Below are positions 42,028-52,260 of a stretch of 64,000 bases of DNA, piece after piece. The stretch covers positions 1-64,000 of the forward strand of contig NZ_JARUVL010000007.1 in NCBI RefSeq assembly GCF_030137545.1, written 5' to 3'. The position numbers and the translations under genes are program-made. Under the pieces are notes generated by a model. It ran no database searches. It saw nothing but the letters and a program-made list of their open reading frames with translations, and had not been told where the DNA came from. This DNA comes from Virgibacillus sp. LDC-1 (GTDB taxonomy: Bacteria; Bacillota; Bacilli; Bacillales; Amphibacillaceae). Every line of letters begins with the position of its first letter. Position 1 is the first letter of the stretch.

Positions 42028-42612
42028 ATGAAAAAAGCTTTTTCAATGTTCTTGATTGTTTTAGTGGTCTTTTCTCAATTGACGTATTCCCCATTAATTG
42101 CAGAAACAGTTGATCAAAAGGGATTTGAAATTTCCCTAGAAGAAGGTAATAATTCAAAAGAAACCATAGTAAATGTCCATTCGTCGAATGAGATTTATGA
42201 CAATCTTGAAATTATACTTCCTAAAGACGTATCCTTTAACCAAGAAAAATCACAGAGCAACCTTGGTTTTTCGTATGATGCGGATACAGAAAGAGTACTT
42301 GTTTTTAACGAAATTAAAGAAAAAAATGTTGAGGTTACCTTGGTTTTAAATGATCTTAAAAATAGCGACAATCAATTAGTTGTAAATGGAATGAAGGACG
42401 GGAAAATAATAGCCAGTCAAACTTATTTATTTACAACGCAAATAGAGTCATCTGATCAGGTGACACAACAGTCAACAGCCAAAAGTAAAATTGACACGAC
42501 AGCGGATGAGGACCCAAAGCAGGATACATCTAGCGATAATGTCAAAAAAGATGAACCAATTGCTGAAAATAATGAAGTAACAAGCGAAAAAAATGATAAA
42601 AATACCGTGTAA
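42028..42612 (+). CDS. N-terminal fragment of LPXTG adhesin (signal peptide and linker), ended by an in-frame TAA
   Basis: 195 codons with a Sec signal peptide (MKKAFSMFLIVLVVFSQLTYSPLIAE) and a beta-rich segment resembling a WxL/adhesin N-terminal module, ending in a charged, disordered linker rich in Asp, Lys, Ser and Thr. The TAA at 42610-42612 is in the same frame as the very large open frame that follows, and the codons between (AKSITKDEEVESIQAASEM) continue the linker. I read the two frames as one adhesin gene of about 1,650 codons interrupted by a single nonsense change in a linker. As it stands, this piece would be secreted without an anchor. RBS AAGGGAGG is strong. Confidence 0.7.
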   Translation: MKKAFSMFLIVLVVFSQLTYSPLIAETVDQKGFEISLEEGNNSKETIVNVHSSNEIYDNLEIILPKDVSFNQEKSQSNLGFSYDADTERVLVFNEIKEKNVEVTLVLNDLKNSDNQLVVNGMKDGKIIASQTYLFTTQIESSDQVTQQSTAKSKIDTTADEDPKQDTSSDNVKKDEPIAENNEVTSEKNDKNTV

Positions 42613-42666
42613 GCTAAGTCTATTACAAAGGATGAAGAGGTAGAGAGTATTCAAGCAGCTTCAGAA

Positions 42667-45600
42667 ATGAATGTGAATAATATGATTACACCATTGTCCG
42701 GTAATTTGAACGTTGATATTGATTTAGCTCCAAAGAGGACGACAACATTAGCGGGTAATGATGCGACTTATATGCTGACCTTGAAATTCACAGGGTCAAG
42801 AACAGCGTATACAAATGCAGAAATTGTTGTTGATTTACCTATTACAGATTTCACGGATTTTACACAGGATTTAAGCGAACTAAAGATTAATGGCGTAACT
42901 CCAATCTATAATCAAGTTAATAAGCAACTGATTTACGCACTAGGTGAGATTAAGACTGGTCGAACCTATGAAACGATACTAAAAATAAATACAAATAATG
43001 GGGTCTCCCCAAATGGCTATGCATTAGAGGCGGGAGCTACCTTCCAAGCGACGGAACAACCTCCTGTATTTGATAATGCAGTTGTTAATATTGAAGCTGC
43101 AAGCGCAACTAGCGTTTCCAAAAAATTTATAGGTGTTCAGAATAATGATCGAAACCTTCCTTCTCCCGGGGCAAAAACGTTATGGAAGATCAAATTAGAC
43201 ATTCCTAAAAAAGATACGGGGCAAATGTTTTTAAAAGAAGGCTCGCAAATTATCATGACTGATACTTTGCCTGCTGGTTTATCCTATGATTCAATGGAAT
43301 CTGGTCCTGAGCCAGTACAGAACGGAAATGTATTAACATGGCAATTTGATGCTCCAACATTAAATGAGCAATCAGCTGCGAATTCGGCATTGTATTCGCA
43401 AACGGTTCAAGTATGGCTTACCGTTAATACAGGTACAGTAAACACAACACAAACGAACCAAGTAGATGTAGAAACGACATATATTGATGACTCAACTAGG
43501 ACTACATCAGGTCAGGATAAGATTGATATTGTTGATTCGAGTGCTGCTAACGGACATATTGATGGATCCTGGTACGTACCAGTACATGTTGGACCTGCTG
43601 ATGGAAAGGGGAAAGTTGCTCCAAATAGTAATCAAAATCCAAATCCAATTGTGTATGATGATGCATTATTAGGCTTTAGCCATGGGATTGCTCCTTTAAA
43701 GGAAAGCGAACCAGGCGATTTTCAAAGCTATACAACTATTTTTCGAATTGATTCAAATCTGATATTTGAAAGACTTACGACACCTGGAGGATTCATTTTT
43801 CGACCGAATGCGAATTATCCATCGGGTATTCCATTAAATGAACAACCACGATTTAATATTGTGGCATCCGTAAATGGACAAGAAAAGCTTCTTGTAGAAA
43901 ATGCAGAACATAAAAAGCATTACACACGAAGTGATTTAGGTTTATTGAATACAGATAAAGTCGACTATATCAAGTATGATTTTACGTATGCTCCATCGGG
44001 CATGTTAAACGGTACACGACCTTATTACTACTTCGGAATAAAGGAAGGCTATACCGGTGAAGTAGTTAACACCTTCAATGTTTATGGCGTTGATGCGAAT
44101 GGTAGTTCCTTTAATCATCGCTATGATGAAGAACCGAGAAATACAATCGCTGGTCCTCGTAGTGCGACCATTGCACCAAAACCAGTAGATCAACCGCCAA
44201 TTGCATACGTTGGTGTGAAGCTATTAGATGAAAATGCAGGGGAAGTTGTAGCTGGCGGTAATCGAATGCAAATAGGATTAGATAATGCAAGTACTTCAAC
44301 AATTGCTATGAATGACAAGCTTGAGGCGGTTGTATTAATGCCTCCAGGAGTAAGCATAAATAATAATCCAAATCCTAACTTTATAGATAAAGATGGACAA
44401 TCTAGTCAGGCTTCGTCGTCTGCTGCGGGTGGCTCTTTTGAAATACTGAATGAAAACTATAATGGGAGTGGCCGTCAGCTTGTTCGGGTGGTTTGGAATG
44501 ATAATCTATTACGTCCTGGAAACAAACTAGTTGCTGAACTAGATGTAACCGTTTCTACTGGTGCTCCAAATAGTCTTTTATTTAATGTATATGGCTTTTC
44601 TGGTGATGACCAATTAGATGTTCCTACGAGTGATGGTACGCTAGTTACGGACACGGTTCTAGAAACAGATACAGGAGATTTAAATGAAAATGGTATTACA
44701 GATGAGCCGCGATTAAAATCAGGTAATCGTTATTTCATGCGTGGCGAATACAATATCGAAACCGAGAAACTAGTGAAGGGTGAACTAGATACCGCGTTTT
44801 CTTTATTTGGCCATACACTTCCTGGTGGGTCTATTGATTATCAATTAAAGCTAACGAATACAAGTGGTAAGGATATTTCTTCATTAACTTTGATCGATGT
44901 TCTACCATCTGTAGGGGATTTAGGAATTACCGACAATGTCGATCGAGGTAGTCGATTTACTCCTCTGTTAACGGGCGAAATTGTTCTACCTTCATCGTGG
45001 AAAGATCGAGTAGACGTGTTTTATAGCACTGCTGAAAATCCAAAACGAGATGATTTAATTAGAAAAACAGATTACCCGGATACTACGCAACCGCTTAGCA
45101 ATCCTCCAGGTGCGCAAGAGCCCAACTGGATGAAATCAAGTGAAGTAACGGATTGGACTGATATTCATTCGTTTAAGATACAATCGAAAAATGATGAAGA
45201 TTGGTTAGATGGAGAGAGCATTCTAATTTCCTTCTCAATGCAGGCTCCATTGGCATCTGATGTGCCAGAGGATATATTAGATGAATCGATTGACCCTACA
45301 TCACGAGCAGCATGGAATTCTTTTGCAATTGCAACTGATCAAGGTCAACCGGTAGAGCCACTTCGTGTTGGTGTGTATATGAGCTACGATAATTCTGTGT
45401 CACTTTTAAAGGTAACAAAGGAAGGTACACCACTAGAAGGAGCAGAATTTAAACTGCTAGACGACTTAGGAAATGAACTACGAACTGGTCTTGTGACAAA
45501 TGCAGATGGAAAAATTATTGTGGAAGGTTTGCCAATAGGTAATTATACGTTTGTTGAAACAAAAGCACCTACTGGCTATGAACAAGATAGCACACCGATT

Positions 45601-46977
45601 CCATTTTCAATTGATTTTGTTCAACAAGCTCCAATAGAATTAGTTTTTGAAAATTCTCCTATTCCAGGTTCAGTAGAATTGACGAAGGTAGGAGAAAAAG
45701 GTGAAATACTAGCTGGAGCAGAATTCAAGCTCCTAGATGATACTGGAAAAGAGCTGCAAGCGGGACTAGTGACAGCTGCAAATGGTAAATTAGTGATTAA
45801 CGACCTTCAACCAGGTAACTATCAGTTGGTGGAAACAAAAGCACCATTTGGCTACCAACTAGATGAAACACCGATTCCATTTGAAATTGTTTTTAACCAA
45901 CAAGAAGCAGTACAGTTAACGTTGGAAAATAAGCTCATCCCTGGCGTTTTTGAATTAACGAAGCAAGGGGAAGGTGGAGAAACGTTAGAGGGTGTCGTTT
46001 TTGAATTGCAGGATGCAGCTGGAAATGTTATCCGAGAAGGATTGACTACTAATGCGGAAGGGAAAATTATTCTAAATGACTTGACCCCTGGTGCTTATCA
46101 ATTGGTGGAAACGAAGACCATTTTAGGATACGTACTAGATTCCACACCAATTCCATTTGAAATAGGTCTTGGACAGGCGGAAAGCACAAAAGTCACCTTC
46201 ACGAATTTGTGGACTACTGGTTCTATTGAATTGACGAAGGTAGGGGAAGCGGGAGAAGTGTTAGCCGGAGCAGAATTTAAGCTGCTAGATGATACGGGAA
46301 ATGAATTACAAGCCTCCCTCGTGACAAATGAAAAAGGCATGCTAGTTATAACAGAATTAAAGCCGGGTAACTATCAACTGATCGAGACAAAGGCACCATT
46401 CGGTTATGTACTAGATTCAACCCCGATTCCTTTTGAAATTGGTATAGCACAAAGTACCCCGTTAAAGGTGGCATTTGAAAATAAATTACAGCGAGGAAGC
46501 TTGCAGATTATTAAAGTGGATGCAGATACAGATGCAACGTTAGCGGGTGCTGAGTTTGAGGTAAAGGATCAAAATGGAAATGTAGTACAGGTAATAGCAA
46601 CGAATGCAGCTGGGATCGCAGTAGTCAATAATCTAAAGCCAGGAGATTACACAATCACAGAGACGAAAGCTCCTTCTGGATATGTTCTTGCAAGTGATCC
46701 AATTCTTTTTACAATCGAGCTTGGTCAAAAAGAACCAGTGGAGCTTATTATTGAGAATACTGCGAAAGAAGTGCCGCCAGTAAATCCATCTACTCCAGTA
46801 GATCCACCTACTCCGGTAGATTCATCTACTCCAGTAGATCCGGAACCAGAGATGCAAACAACGCTGCCGCAAACTGGTGAGGAATGGCTAAGATATCTAT
46901 ATATTTTAGGAATGTCATTCATGGGTGCAGGTGCGCTTTTATTATTCAGTCGAAAGAGACGACGGATAATAGAATAA
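42667..46977 (+). CDS. LPQTG-anchored surface adhesin with five SpaA/Cna_B-type repeats (main part, lacks its own signal peptide)
   Basis: 1,436 codons. Residues about 1-700 hold several isopeptide/DUF11-like beta domains. DUF11-like (EKLVKGELDTAFSLFGHTLPGGSIDYQLKLTN) follows. Residues about 909-1368 are five consecutive 92-residue SpaA-like domains with the GAEFKLLD and YQLVETKAPFGY motifs, typical of intramolecular isopeptide bonds. A Pro-rich wall-spanning stretch (PSTPVDPPTPVD) precedes LPQTGEEW, a hydrophobic helix and RKRRR, the sortase signal. There is no RBS at the ATG 42667, so translation should come from 42028 through the in-frame TAA. Without readthrough the surface protein cannot be exported. 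It is followed by its sortase. Confidence 0.85.
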   Translation: MNVNNMITPLSGNLNVDIDLAPKRTTTLAGNDATYMLTLKFTGSRTAYTNAEIVVDLPITDFTDFTQDLSELKINGVTPIYNQVNKQLIYALGEIKTGRTYETILKINTNNGVSPNGYALEAGATFQATEQPPVFDNAVVNIEAASATSVSKKFIGVQNNDRNLPSPGAKTLWKIKLDIPKKDTGQMFLKEGSQIIMTDTLPAGLSYDSMESGPEPVQNGNVLTWQFDAPTLNEQSAANSALYSQTVQVWLTVNTGTVNTTQTNQVDVETTYIDDSTRTTSGQDKIDIVDSSAANGHIDGSWYVPVHVGPADGKGKVAPNSNQNPNPIVYDDALLGFSHGIAPLKESEPGDFQSYTTIFRIDSNLIFERLTTPGGFIFRPNANYPSGIPLNEQPRFNIVASVNGQEKLLVENAEHKKHYTRSDLGLLNTDKVDYIKYDFTYAPSGMLNGTRPYYYFGIKEGYTGEVVNTFNVYGVDANGSSFNHRYDEEPRNTIAGPRSATIAPKPVDQPPIAYVGVKLLDENAGEVVAGGNRMQIGLDNASTSTIAMNDKLEAVVLMPPGVSINNNPNPNFIDKDGQSSQASSSAAGGSFEILNENYNGSGRQLVRVVWNDNLLRPGNKLVAELDVTVSTGAPNSLLFNVYGFSGDDQLDVPTSDGTLVTDTVLETDTGDLNENGITDEPRLKSGNRYFMRGEYNIETEKLVKGELDTAFSLFGHTLPGGSIDYQLKLTNTSGKDISSLTLIDVLPSVGDLGITDNVDRGSRFTPLLTGEIVLPSSWKDRVDVFYSTAENPKRDDLIRKTDYPDTTQPLSNPPGAQEPNWMKSSEVTDWTDIHSFKIQSKNDEDWLDGESILISFSMQAPLASDVPEDILDESIDPTSRAAWNSFAIATDQGQPVEPLRVGVYMSYDNSVSLLKVTKEGTPLEGAEFKLLDDLGNELRTGLVTNADGKIIVEGLPIGNYTFVETKAPTGYEQDSTPIPFSIDFVQQAPIELVFENSPIPGSVELTKVGEKGEILAGAEFKLLDDTGKELQAGLVTAANGKLVINDLQPGNYQLVETKAPFGYQLDETPIPFEIVFNQQEAVQLTLENKLIPGVFELTKQGEGGETLEGVVFELQDAAGNVIREGLTTNAEGKIILNDLTPGAYQLVETKTILGYVLDSTPIPFEIGLGQAESTKVTFTNLWTTGSIELTKVGEAGEVLAGAEFKLLDDTGNELQASLVTNEKGMLVITELKPGNYQLIETKAPFGYVLDSTPIPFEIGIAQSTPLKVAFENKLQRGSLQIIKVDADTDATLAGAEFEVKDQNGNVVQVIATNAAGIAVVNNLKPGDYTITETKAPSGYVLASDPILFTIELGQKEPVELIIENTAKEVPPVNPSTPVDPPTPVDSSTPVDPEPEMQTTLPQTGEEWLRYLYILGMSFMGAGALLLFSRKRRRIIE
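45391..46770 (+). repeat. Five tandem 276-bp repeats in the adhesin
   Basis: Repeat units begin at about 45391, 45667, 45943, 46219 and 46495, each 92 codons. Units 2 and 4 are the most alike (both read ELTKVGE...LAGAEFKLLDDTG); unit 5 is the most diverged. Equal length with good protein conservation indicates duplication of a SpaA-type domain. Confidence 0.85.
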
Positions 46978-46995
46978 CGAAAAGGAAGGAAACGA

Positions 46996-47580
46996 ATGCA
47001 AAATAACAAAAGAGTTGTGGGTTTTATTTTGTTAATCGCAGGGGCTATAATGATATCCATTCCTTTCTTCTATGAGTGGAAACAAAATCAAAAGACAGCG
47101 GCGTTAGAAGAAGCCTTATCGTTGGTTTCACAATCGGATGAAGTAGATTTGGCATCTATCAATCATTTATCGCTTTCACAAAGTGAATTAGACGAAGTAA
47201 TAGAATTAGAAATACCAGCAATAGAGTTAAAGCAAAAAATTCTCCCTAATACGACTGAAGAGAATTTAAGTATTGCATTAACTCAAATCAAGTCAAACCA
47301 GACCCTTGGTGAAGGTAACTTTACCATAGCGGGTCATAGAGGATATCGAGAAGATAGACATTTTCACAGCTTACCTGATGTTCCCATAGGAGCTGAGGTT
47401 ATCCTCCATGATAAAGAAGAGCGGTATATTTATGAAATAACAAGTATGCAGGTTATTGACCCAACATATGTAGAAATACTTGAAGATAAGCCAAATCAAA
47501 ATGAATTAACACTTATTACTTGTACGATAGATGGAAAAAAACGTATTGCCTTACAAGGAAAATTAGCACATATGAAGTGA
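46996..47580 (+). CDS. Sortase (class D-like)
   Basis: A 194-residue membrane-anchored transpeptidase that links LPXTG proteins to peptidoglycan. One N-terminal helix (about 7-25) and the sortase core: catalytic His in FTIAGHRGYR, Cys in LTLITCTIDG, and Arg in KKRIALQG. It starts 18 bp after the adhesin stop with AAAGGAAGG upstream, so it is dedicated to that LPQTG substrate. Class D is suggested by the TLITC context and short size; class A cannot be excluded. Confidence 0.88.
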   Translation: MQNNKRVVGFILLIAGAIMISIPFFYEWKQNQKTAALEEALSLVSQSDEVDLASINHLSLSQSELDEVIELEIPAIELKQKILPNTTEENLSIALTQIKSNQTLGEGNFTIAGHRGYREDRHFHSLPDVPIGAEVILHDKEERYIYEITSMQVIDPTYVEILEDKPNQNELTLITCTIDGKKRIALQGKLAHMK

Positions 47581-47636
47581 GACAAAAACGATAGGTGGGG
47601 ATGAAAGAGTACGCCAATCACTTTATCGGTAATTTA

Positions 47637-47668
47637 AACAAGCCAGCGTGAAGAAACGCTGGCTTGTT
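47637..47668. terminator. Bidirectional terminator between sortase and GH43 genes
   Basis: AACAAGCCAGCGT and ACGCTGGCTTGTT form a perfect 13-bp stem between converging genes. The tail on the plus side is short (AATG), with TTTAAATTACC on the minus side. Confidence 0.7.
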
Positions 47669-47692
47669 AATGTATAAGGTGTGTATTATGTG

Positions 47693-49309
47693 TTATCTAC
47701 TATGGCTTGCCTTATAAATAAAATAGTCAAAATCAGCATGCTTGCGTTGTCCAGACGTATCCTGGCATTGCATTCCGACAAATGCACCAGTAAAAAAACC
47801 GCCGCCTTGAATATAATCATCGGATAGCTTATAGGAGTCTAAAACTATTGGAATATCTATCCATTTTTCACCATCAAAGGAATAGGAGTATTGATAGTGA
47901 TTTATGTTAACCTCTACTCGTAAATAAACGTATTGTATATGAGAAGGTATGCAAATTTCCCTTCCTTTCAATGGCTGATCAAAAGTAAAATTATCACATG
48001 TCATGAGCTCAAGTATTCTTCCTTTGTCTTCATGCCATGTAATTTGTAACGATGTCCAGTTTTGCGTATTATAGTAGTTTACAAGTCCAGCAGATTGCTG
48101 AAATGAGTCAGGTTGAAAAGTGACCTTTGTTTCTGCAATAAAGTTAAAGTGCTGCCAGCGTCGTGCAACAAAAGCTTGCGTAAACTTTGACGTTAATGAC
48201 TCTCTTCCATAAATTCGCAAATGTCCAGGGTTCTCCTTTAGGGATATAATTTCTTCGCCTAGAGGAATGCGTAGTGTTTGAAAGTGAAGATTTAAATTCT
48301 CTGTATCAAAGTGATCCTTCTCCTTAAAATCGCTTTCCCACTTTATTTCTTTTATTGCCGGCCCTTCAATTGTAAGCGCTGGCTGATTCCCTCCCACAAC
48401 ATATGGCCAATCATCTTTCCATTCGAGACGCTGGATCGCAGTTTCTCTACCAAGTGGACAGTATCCACGAGGGTCTAGCAAAGCTTGCCCGTCTCGTGGT
48501 AAGGGCCGACCGGTAAGGTGGACTAGAAACCATTCATCAGTATGTGTATGAACCATCGAAGCATGTCCAGCTTTTTGTAATGGATTTCGTGGATTTGAAA
48601 ATGCTGTTAGTAATGGATTTTCCGGATGTACCTCATAAGGTCCCCATAAATGCTTGGATCTAGCAATAGTTGCTTGATGATCATATTTCGTACCACCTTC
48701 AGCGGTTAATAAATAATAATACCCATTTATTTTATAAAGGTGTGGAGCTTCTGTTAGTTTAATATCAGTTCCTTTGAAAATGATCTCTGATCTACCAATA
48801 AGCTTTTTCTTGTCAACGCTATACTCCTGTAAAATAATTCCATAGAAATTGTGATTCCCAATCCGATGATCCCAAAACATATTAGCTAAGTATTTTTTTC
48901 CATCTTCATCGTGAAATAATGAAGGGTCAAATCCAGAGCTATTTAAATAAATAGGTTCTGACCATTCTCCATCAATCGTATCACATGTCACAAGGTAGTT
49001 ATGACAATCCTTCCACTGTCCTTCTGTTACTTTTACGTCCGTATATATTAGCCAAAACATACCATCACTGTAGGATAGCTGTGGTGCCCATACCCCACCT
49101 GAATCAGGGTTTCCAATCATGTTTAATTGACTTAAACGATTGAGTGGTCTTGAAACAAGTCGCCAATTCTTTAAATCTTTCGAATGATAGATTCCGACTC
49201 CAGGATACCATTCAAAAGTAGAAACGGCGATGTAGTAGTCTTCTCCTGCACGACAAATACTTGGATCAGGATTAAAGCCAGTCAAGATTGGGTTCTGAAT
49301 TATAGTCAT
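47693..49309 (-). CDS. xynB: GH43 beta-xylosidase
   Basis: A 538-residue intracellular glycosidase splitting xylo-oligosaccharides. The five-bladed propeller has Asp15 ([10 protein letters not shown]) as general base, Asp128 ([12 protein letters not shown]) as pKa modulator and Glu187 (LTEAPHLYK) as general acid. The C-terminal part is the beta-sandwich typical of the GH43_11 subfamily. ATG 49309 with AAGGTGGATCAAC upstream. It is in the same direction as xylR, 87 bp downstream of it, at the edge of the xylose locus. Its operator is that of the xyl system in the xylR-transporter gap, or it is cotranscribed with xylR. Confidence 0.92.
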   Translation of the reverse strand: MTIIQNPILTGFNPDPSICRAGEDYYIAVSTFEWYPGVGIYHSKDLKNWRLVSRPLNRLSQLNMIGNPDSGGVWAPQLSYSDGMFWLIYTDVKVTEGQWKDCHNYLVTCDTIDGEWSEPIYLNSSGFDPSLFHDEDGKKYLANMFWDHRIGNHNFYGIILQEYSVDKKKLIGRSEIIFKGTDIKLTEAPHLYKINGYYYLLTAEGGTKYDHQATIARSKHLWGPYEVHPENPLLTAFSNPRNPLQKAGHASMVHTHTDEWFLVHLTGRPLPRDGQALLDPRGYCPLGRETAIQRLEWKDDWPYVVGGNQPALTIEGPAIKEIKWESDFKEKDHFDTENLNLHFQTLRIPLGEEIISLKENPGHLRIYGRESLTSKFTQAFVARRWQHFNFIAETKVTFQPDSFQQSAGLVNYYNTQNWTSLQITWHEDKGRILELMTCDNFTFDQPLKGREICIPSHIQYVYLRVEVNINHYQYSYSFDGEKWIDIPIVLDSYKLSDDYIQGGGFFTGAFVGMQCQDTSGQRKHADFDYFIYKASHSR

Positions 49310-49396
49310 TGTTGATCCACCTTTTCATATTTATTTTTTATAGCGAATTTAATGCATACATTAAATTACTAGCTTTCTCGACTTCAGCATGTATGA

Positions 49397-50590
49397 TTAA
49401 ACTTGCTTTAAATATCCATTGAAAAAGTTTTCTACAGAAAATGCAGCAACACCAAGTGCACTGGAATGCTTTGATAAAGAAGAAAAATCAATTTTTAAAT
49501 CTTTTTGCTGAAAGGTTAATGCTCGGTTCATACGATGGTTTATTGGTTCTTGAATCCATTCCTTGGCTGCGGTAATCCGATTCCCAATAATAATTTGCTC
49601 AGGATTAAAAATGTTTACAATATTAGTTAATCCAATCCCCAAATTGTCGCCAAGCGTTTCAAATAAATGAATTGTATCCTTGTTTCCTTTTTTAGCTAAT
49701 GCTATCAGTGTATTTAAGCTAATGGTTTCACTAGGCGGAATCGGGAAGTTAAGTTTACTAGCTGTTTCATACAAATACTGTTCTGATGCATATAATTCCC
49801 AACAACCAAGATTGCCACATCGGCATTCTTTTCCATTCATTTCAATCGTCATGTGTCCTAATTCTCCAGAGAATCCATTATTTCCTTTATACAATTGTCC
49901 ATTTAAAATTAATCCTACACCTAGTCCAATTCCTACACTTACATAAATAATATGATTATATTTTTTTCCTGCGCCAAATTTCTTCTCTCCATATGCTCCT
50001 GCATTTGCTTCGTTTTCAATAATAACGGGAACATGGTACTTTTCTTCTAAAATAGATTTTATATGAACATTTTTCCATTTCAGGTTAGGTGCTAATAAAA
50101 TTTCTCCATGTAAATTAACTGTGCCTGGCACACCCATACCAATGCCTATAATGCCATACGGACTAGAAGGGGCAGATGCAATAAGGGTGTCAATAATTTG
50201 GAATAGCTTATCTTGAATTTCTTGATAGGACAGATCCTGAAAGCTGATAGCTGTTTCTTGGCATATGTTTCCTTCCAAATCTGTTAATATCCCTAATATA
50301 TAATTGACGCCAAGGTCAATGCCGACTGTATAACCCGCTACTTCATTAAAAAGCAGCATGACAGGCCTTCTACCACCTTTTGACTTCCCTGGACCAGATT
50401 CATTAATTAATTTTTCATCAATTAATTCACTAACAAGTGAGGAGACGGTACCTTTGTTTAAACCTGTCATATTAGCAATATCTGCTCTTGAAATAGGATT
50501 ATTGTTTTTAATAGTCTCAAGTACGAGTGTTTTATTTTCTTTTTTAACAACGTGCTGGTTCCATGTTTGGGTTGTTTTCATTCTGGACAT
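49397..50590 (-). CDS. xylR: Xylose repressor XylR (ROK family)
   Basis: A 397-residue repressor. Helix-turn-helix (NNPISRADIANMTGLNKGTVSSLVSELI, about 30-57) followed by a ROK domain (TVGIDLGVNYILGILTDLEGN; GIGMGVPGTVN; ENEANAGAYGEKKFG; zinc site ECRCGNLGCWE). Xylose binding releases it from DNA. The start is ambiguous: ATG 50590 or 50581, with AGAGAG upstream. It is divergent from the transporter operon, with a 13-bp-arm operator in between, and also likely controls xylA through 54781-54803. Confidence 0.92.
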   Translation of the reverse strand: MSRMKTTQTWNQHVVKKENKTLVLETIKNNNPISRADIANMTGLNKGTVSSLVSELIDEKLINESGPGKSKGGRRPVMLLFNEVAGYTVGIDLGVNYILGILTDLEGNICQETAISFQDLSYQEIQDKLFQIIDTLIASAPSSPYGIIGIGMGVPGTVNLHGEILLAPNLKWKNVHIKSILEEKYHVPVIIENEANAGAYGEKKFGAGKKYNHIIYVSVGIGLGVGLILNGQLYKGNNGFSGELGHMTIEMNGKECRCGNLGCWELYASEQYLYETASKLNFPIPPSETISLNTLIALAKKGNKDTIHLFETLGDNLGIGLTNIVNIFNPEQIIIGNRITAAKEWIQEPINHRMNRALTFQQKDLKIDFSSLSKHSSALGVAAFSVENFFNGYLKQV

Positions 50591-50699
50591 CAACTCTCTT
50601 TTCGTATTTTTTATTTATTAGAACATTTCACTCTTTTGGTGAGAAGAAAAATAAGGATGTTATTTTAGCTCTAAATTATCTTCCAAATAAGGAGTGAAA

Positions 50700-50713
50700 G
50701 TAAATCGTTTTCA
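50700..50713. promoter_or_regulatory. Candidate cre site in the xylR-transporter gap
   Basis: On the minus strand the site reads TGAAAACGATTTAC, agreeing with the CcpA cre consensus except for the last two bases. Carbon catabolite repression of xylose genes is usual in Bacillus. Confidence 0.45.
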
Positions 50714-50756
50714 TTTAGGCTAGCTCTTGAACTAATCATACCATAATCTTCATAAA

Positions 50757-50793
50757 AATAACATAGTTTATCCACTAGACAAACTATGTTATT
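50757..50793. promoter_or_regulatory. XylR-type operator before the transporter operon
   Basis: AATAACATAGTTT and AAACTATGTTATT are perfect 13-bp arms around an 11-bp spacer. The inner TAGTTT/AAACTA half-sites are the same as in the xylA promoter operator. Confidence 0.75.
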
Positions 50794-50847
50794 GGTGATA
50801 TTCTAAATTTAACGGTTATATGCCGACCAAAAATTAGGAGGGGTACG

Positions 50848-52164
50848 ATGAGCAAAAAGAAAGCGTTATCATTATTGTTGTCCGCGTTACTATTTGTTTT
50901 GGTATTGGCAGGATGTTCCGGATCTGGAGATGATAATGAATCAACAGAAGGCGGAAAGAATGCCGGAGATAAAAAAACAGTTAAATTTATGCATCTCTGG
51001 CCGGAAGGAAGCTCTGCACAACACCATAAAATTGTGAGTGACATTGTTGCAGATTTTGAAGCAGAGCATAAGGATGTAACGGTTGATGTAGAAGTTTTAA
51101 GTAATGAACAGTATAAAGATAAGATTAAGGTATTATCTACTTCTAATGAACTACCTGATGTCGGAATGACTTGGGCTGCTGGATATTTAGCGCCATATGT
51201 AAGCGGAAATAAATTTGCATCATTAAATGATATACTTGATAGTGGATTAGGTAATGAGTTTGTTGCAGGTACAACAGATGCATATGCGATTGACGGGCAA
51301 ACATATGGTTTACCTTTAGAATTAAATATTGTATCTGTATATTACAATAAGAAAATTTTTGACGATAATGGTCTTGATGTACCGAAAACATATGATGAAT
51401 TTAAGGAAGTTGTAAAAACGTTAAAAAGTAACGGTGTTGCTCCAATCGCTTTAGGAAATAAAGATCGTTGGACTGGTTCGATGTGGTATATGTATTTTGC
51501 GGATCGAATTGGTGGAGGGGAATTACTTACAAAAGCAATTAATAGAGAAGAATCGTTCGAAAGCCCGGCACTTGTACAAGCTGCAGAGGAGATTCAGAAT
51601 TTAGTGGACATGGATGCATTTGTAAAAGGTTTTAATGGATTGTCTGATGAAGAAGCAAAAAGTATGTTTATGAATGAACAGGCTGCAATGTATTTAATAG
51701 CAACTTGGGATTTACCAAACTACACGACGAATGAAGACGTGCCACAATCATTTAGAGATTCGGTTGGTTACTTTCCATTTCCTACAGTCGATGGAAATGG
51801 CGATGTGAATAGCTTTGTAGGTGGTCCTGGGGTAGGGTTGTTTGTTTCTGAAGACTCAGATGTAAAAGCAGAAGCAAAAGAATTCGCATCCTTTTTTGTA
51901 AAGCAATGGGGAGCAAGAGCGGTCACGGATGTTGGTGTTATCCCAGCAACAAAGGTGGATCCGAATGAATTAGATCTTCCGCAAATGTATGAGGATGTCT
52001 TAAATGATTTAAACAATGCAACAAATCTCACCCTATATGCAGATGTACAAATGAGCTCGGATACAGCACAGGTTCATTTAGACCAAATACAAGCGCTATT
52101 CGGAAAGGATGCATCACCGGAGGAATTTGTAAAAGCTCATGAAGAAGCTCTTTCTAAAGAATAA
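50848..52164 (+). CDS. CUT1 ABC transporter substrate-binding lipoprotein (xylose/xylo-oligosaccharide)
   Basis: A 438-residue lipoprotein with signal sequence and lipobox LVLAGC (Cys23), a Gly/Asp/Ser linker, and an extracellular family-1 binding fold (FMHLWPEG; LPDVGMTWAAGYL; YGLPLELNIVSVYYNKKIFDDNGLDVPKTYDEF; FPFPTVDGNGDVNSFVGGPGVGLFV). ATG 50848 follows TAGGAGGGG. It heads the xyl transporter operon behind an XylR-type operator. The ligand is inferred from its neighbours (GH43, xylAB); the presence of an intracellular xylosidase argues for xylo-oligosaccharides. Confidence 0.88.
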   Translation: MSKKKALSLLLSALLFVLVLAGCSGSGDDNESTEGGKNAGDKKTVKFMHLWPEGSSAQHHKIVSDIVADFEAEHKDVTVDVEVLSNEQYKDKIKVLSTSNELPDVGMTWAAGYLAPYVSGNKFASLNDILDSGLGNEFVAGTTDAYAIDGQTYGLPLELNIVSVYYNKKIFDDNGLDVPKTYDEFKEVVKTLKSNGVAPIALGNKDRWTGSMWYMYFADRIGGGELLTKAINREESFESPALVQAAEEIQNLVDMDAFVKGFNGLSDEEAKSMFMNEQAAMYLIATWDLPNYTTNEDVPQSFRDSVGYFPFPTVDGNGDVNSFVGGPGVGLFVSEDSDVKAEAKEFASFFVKQWGARAVTDVGVIPATKVDPNELDLPQMYEDVLNDLNNATNLTLYADVQMSSDTAQVHLDQIQALFGKDASPEEFVKAHEEALSKE

Positions 52165-52202
52165 TTAATAATATCGAATTTCTTTCGGGTGAAAGTAAAA
52201 AA

Positions 52203-52238
52203 AATAAGAGGGCATTCCCGAAAGGATGTCCTCTTATT
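52203..52238 (+). terminator. Attenuator between binding-protein and permease genes
   Basis: AATAAGAGGGCAT pairs with ATGTCCTCTTATT with one G-U pair; the T-rich arm ends the hairpin. As in the chitin locus, it would keep binding-protein mRNA in excess. Confidence 0.7.
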
Positions 52239-52260
52239 AAATGATATGGGGTTGAATGTA

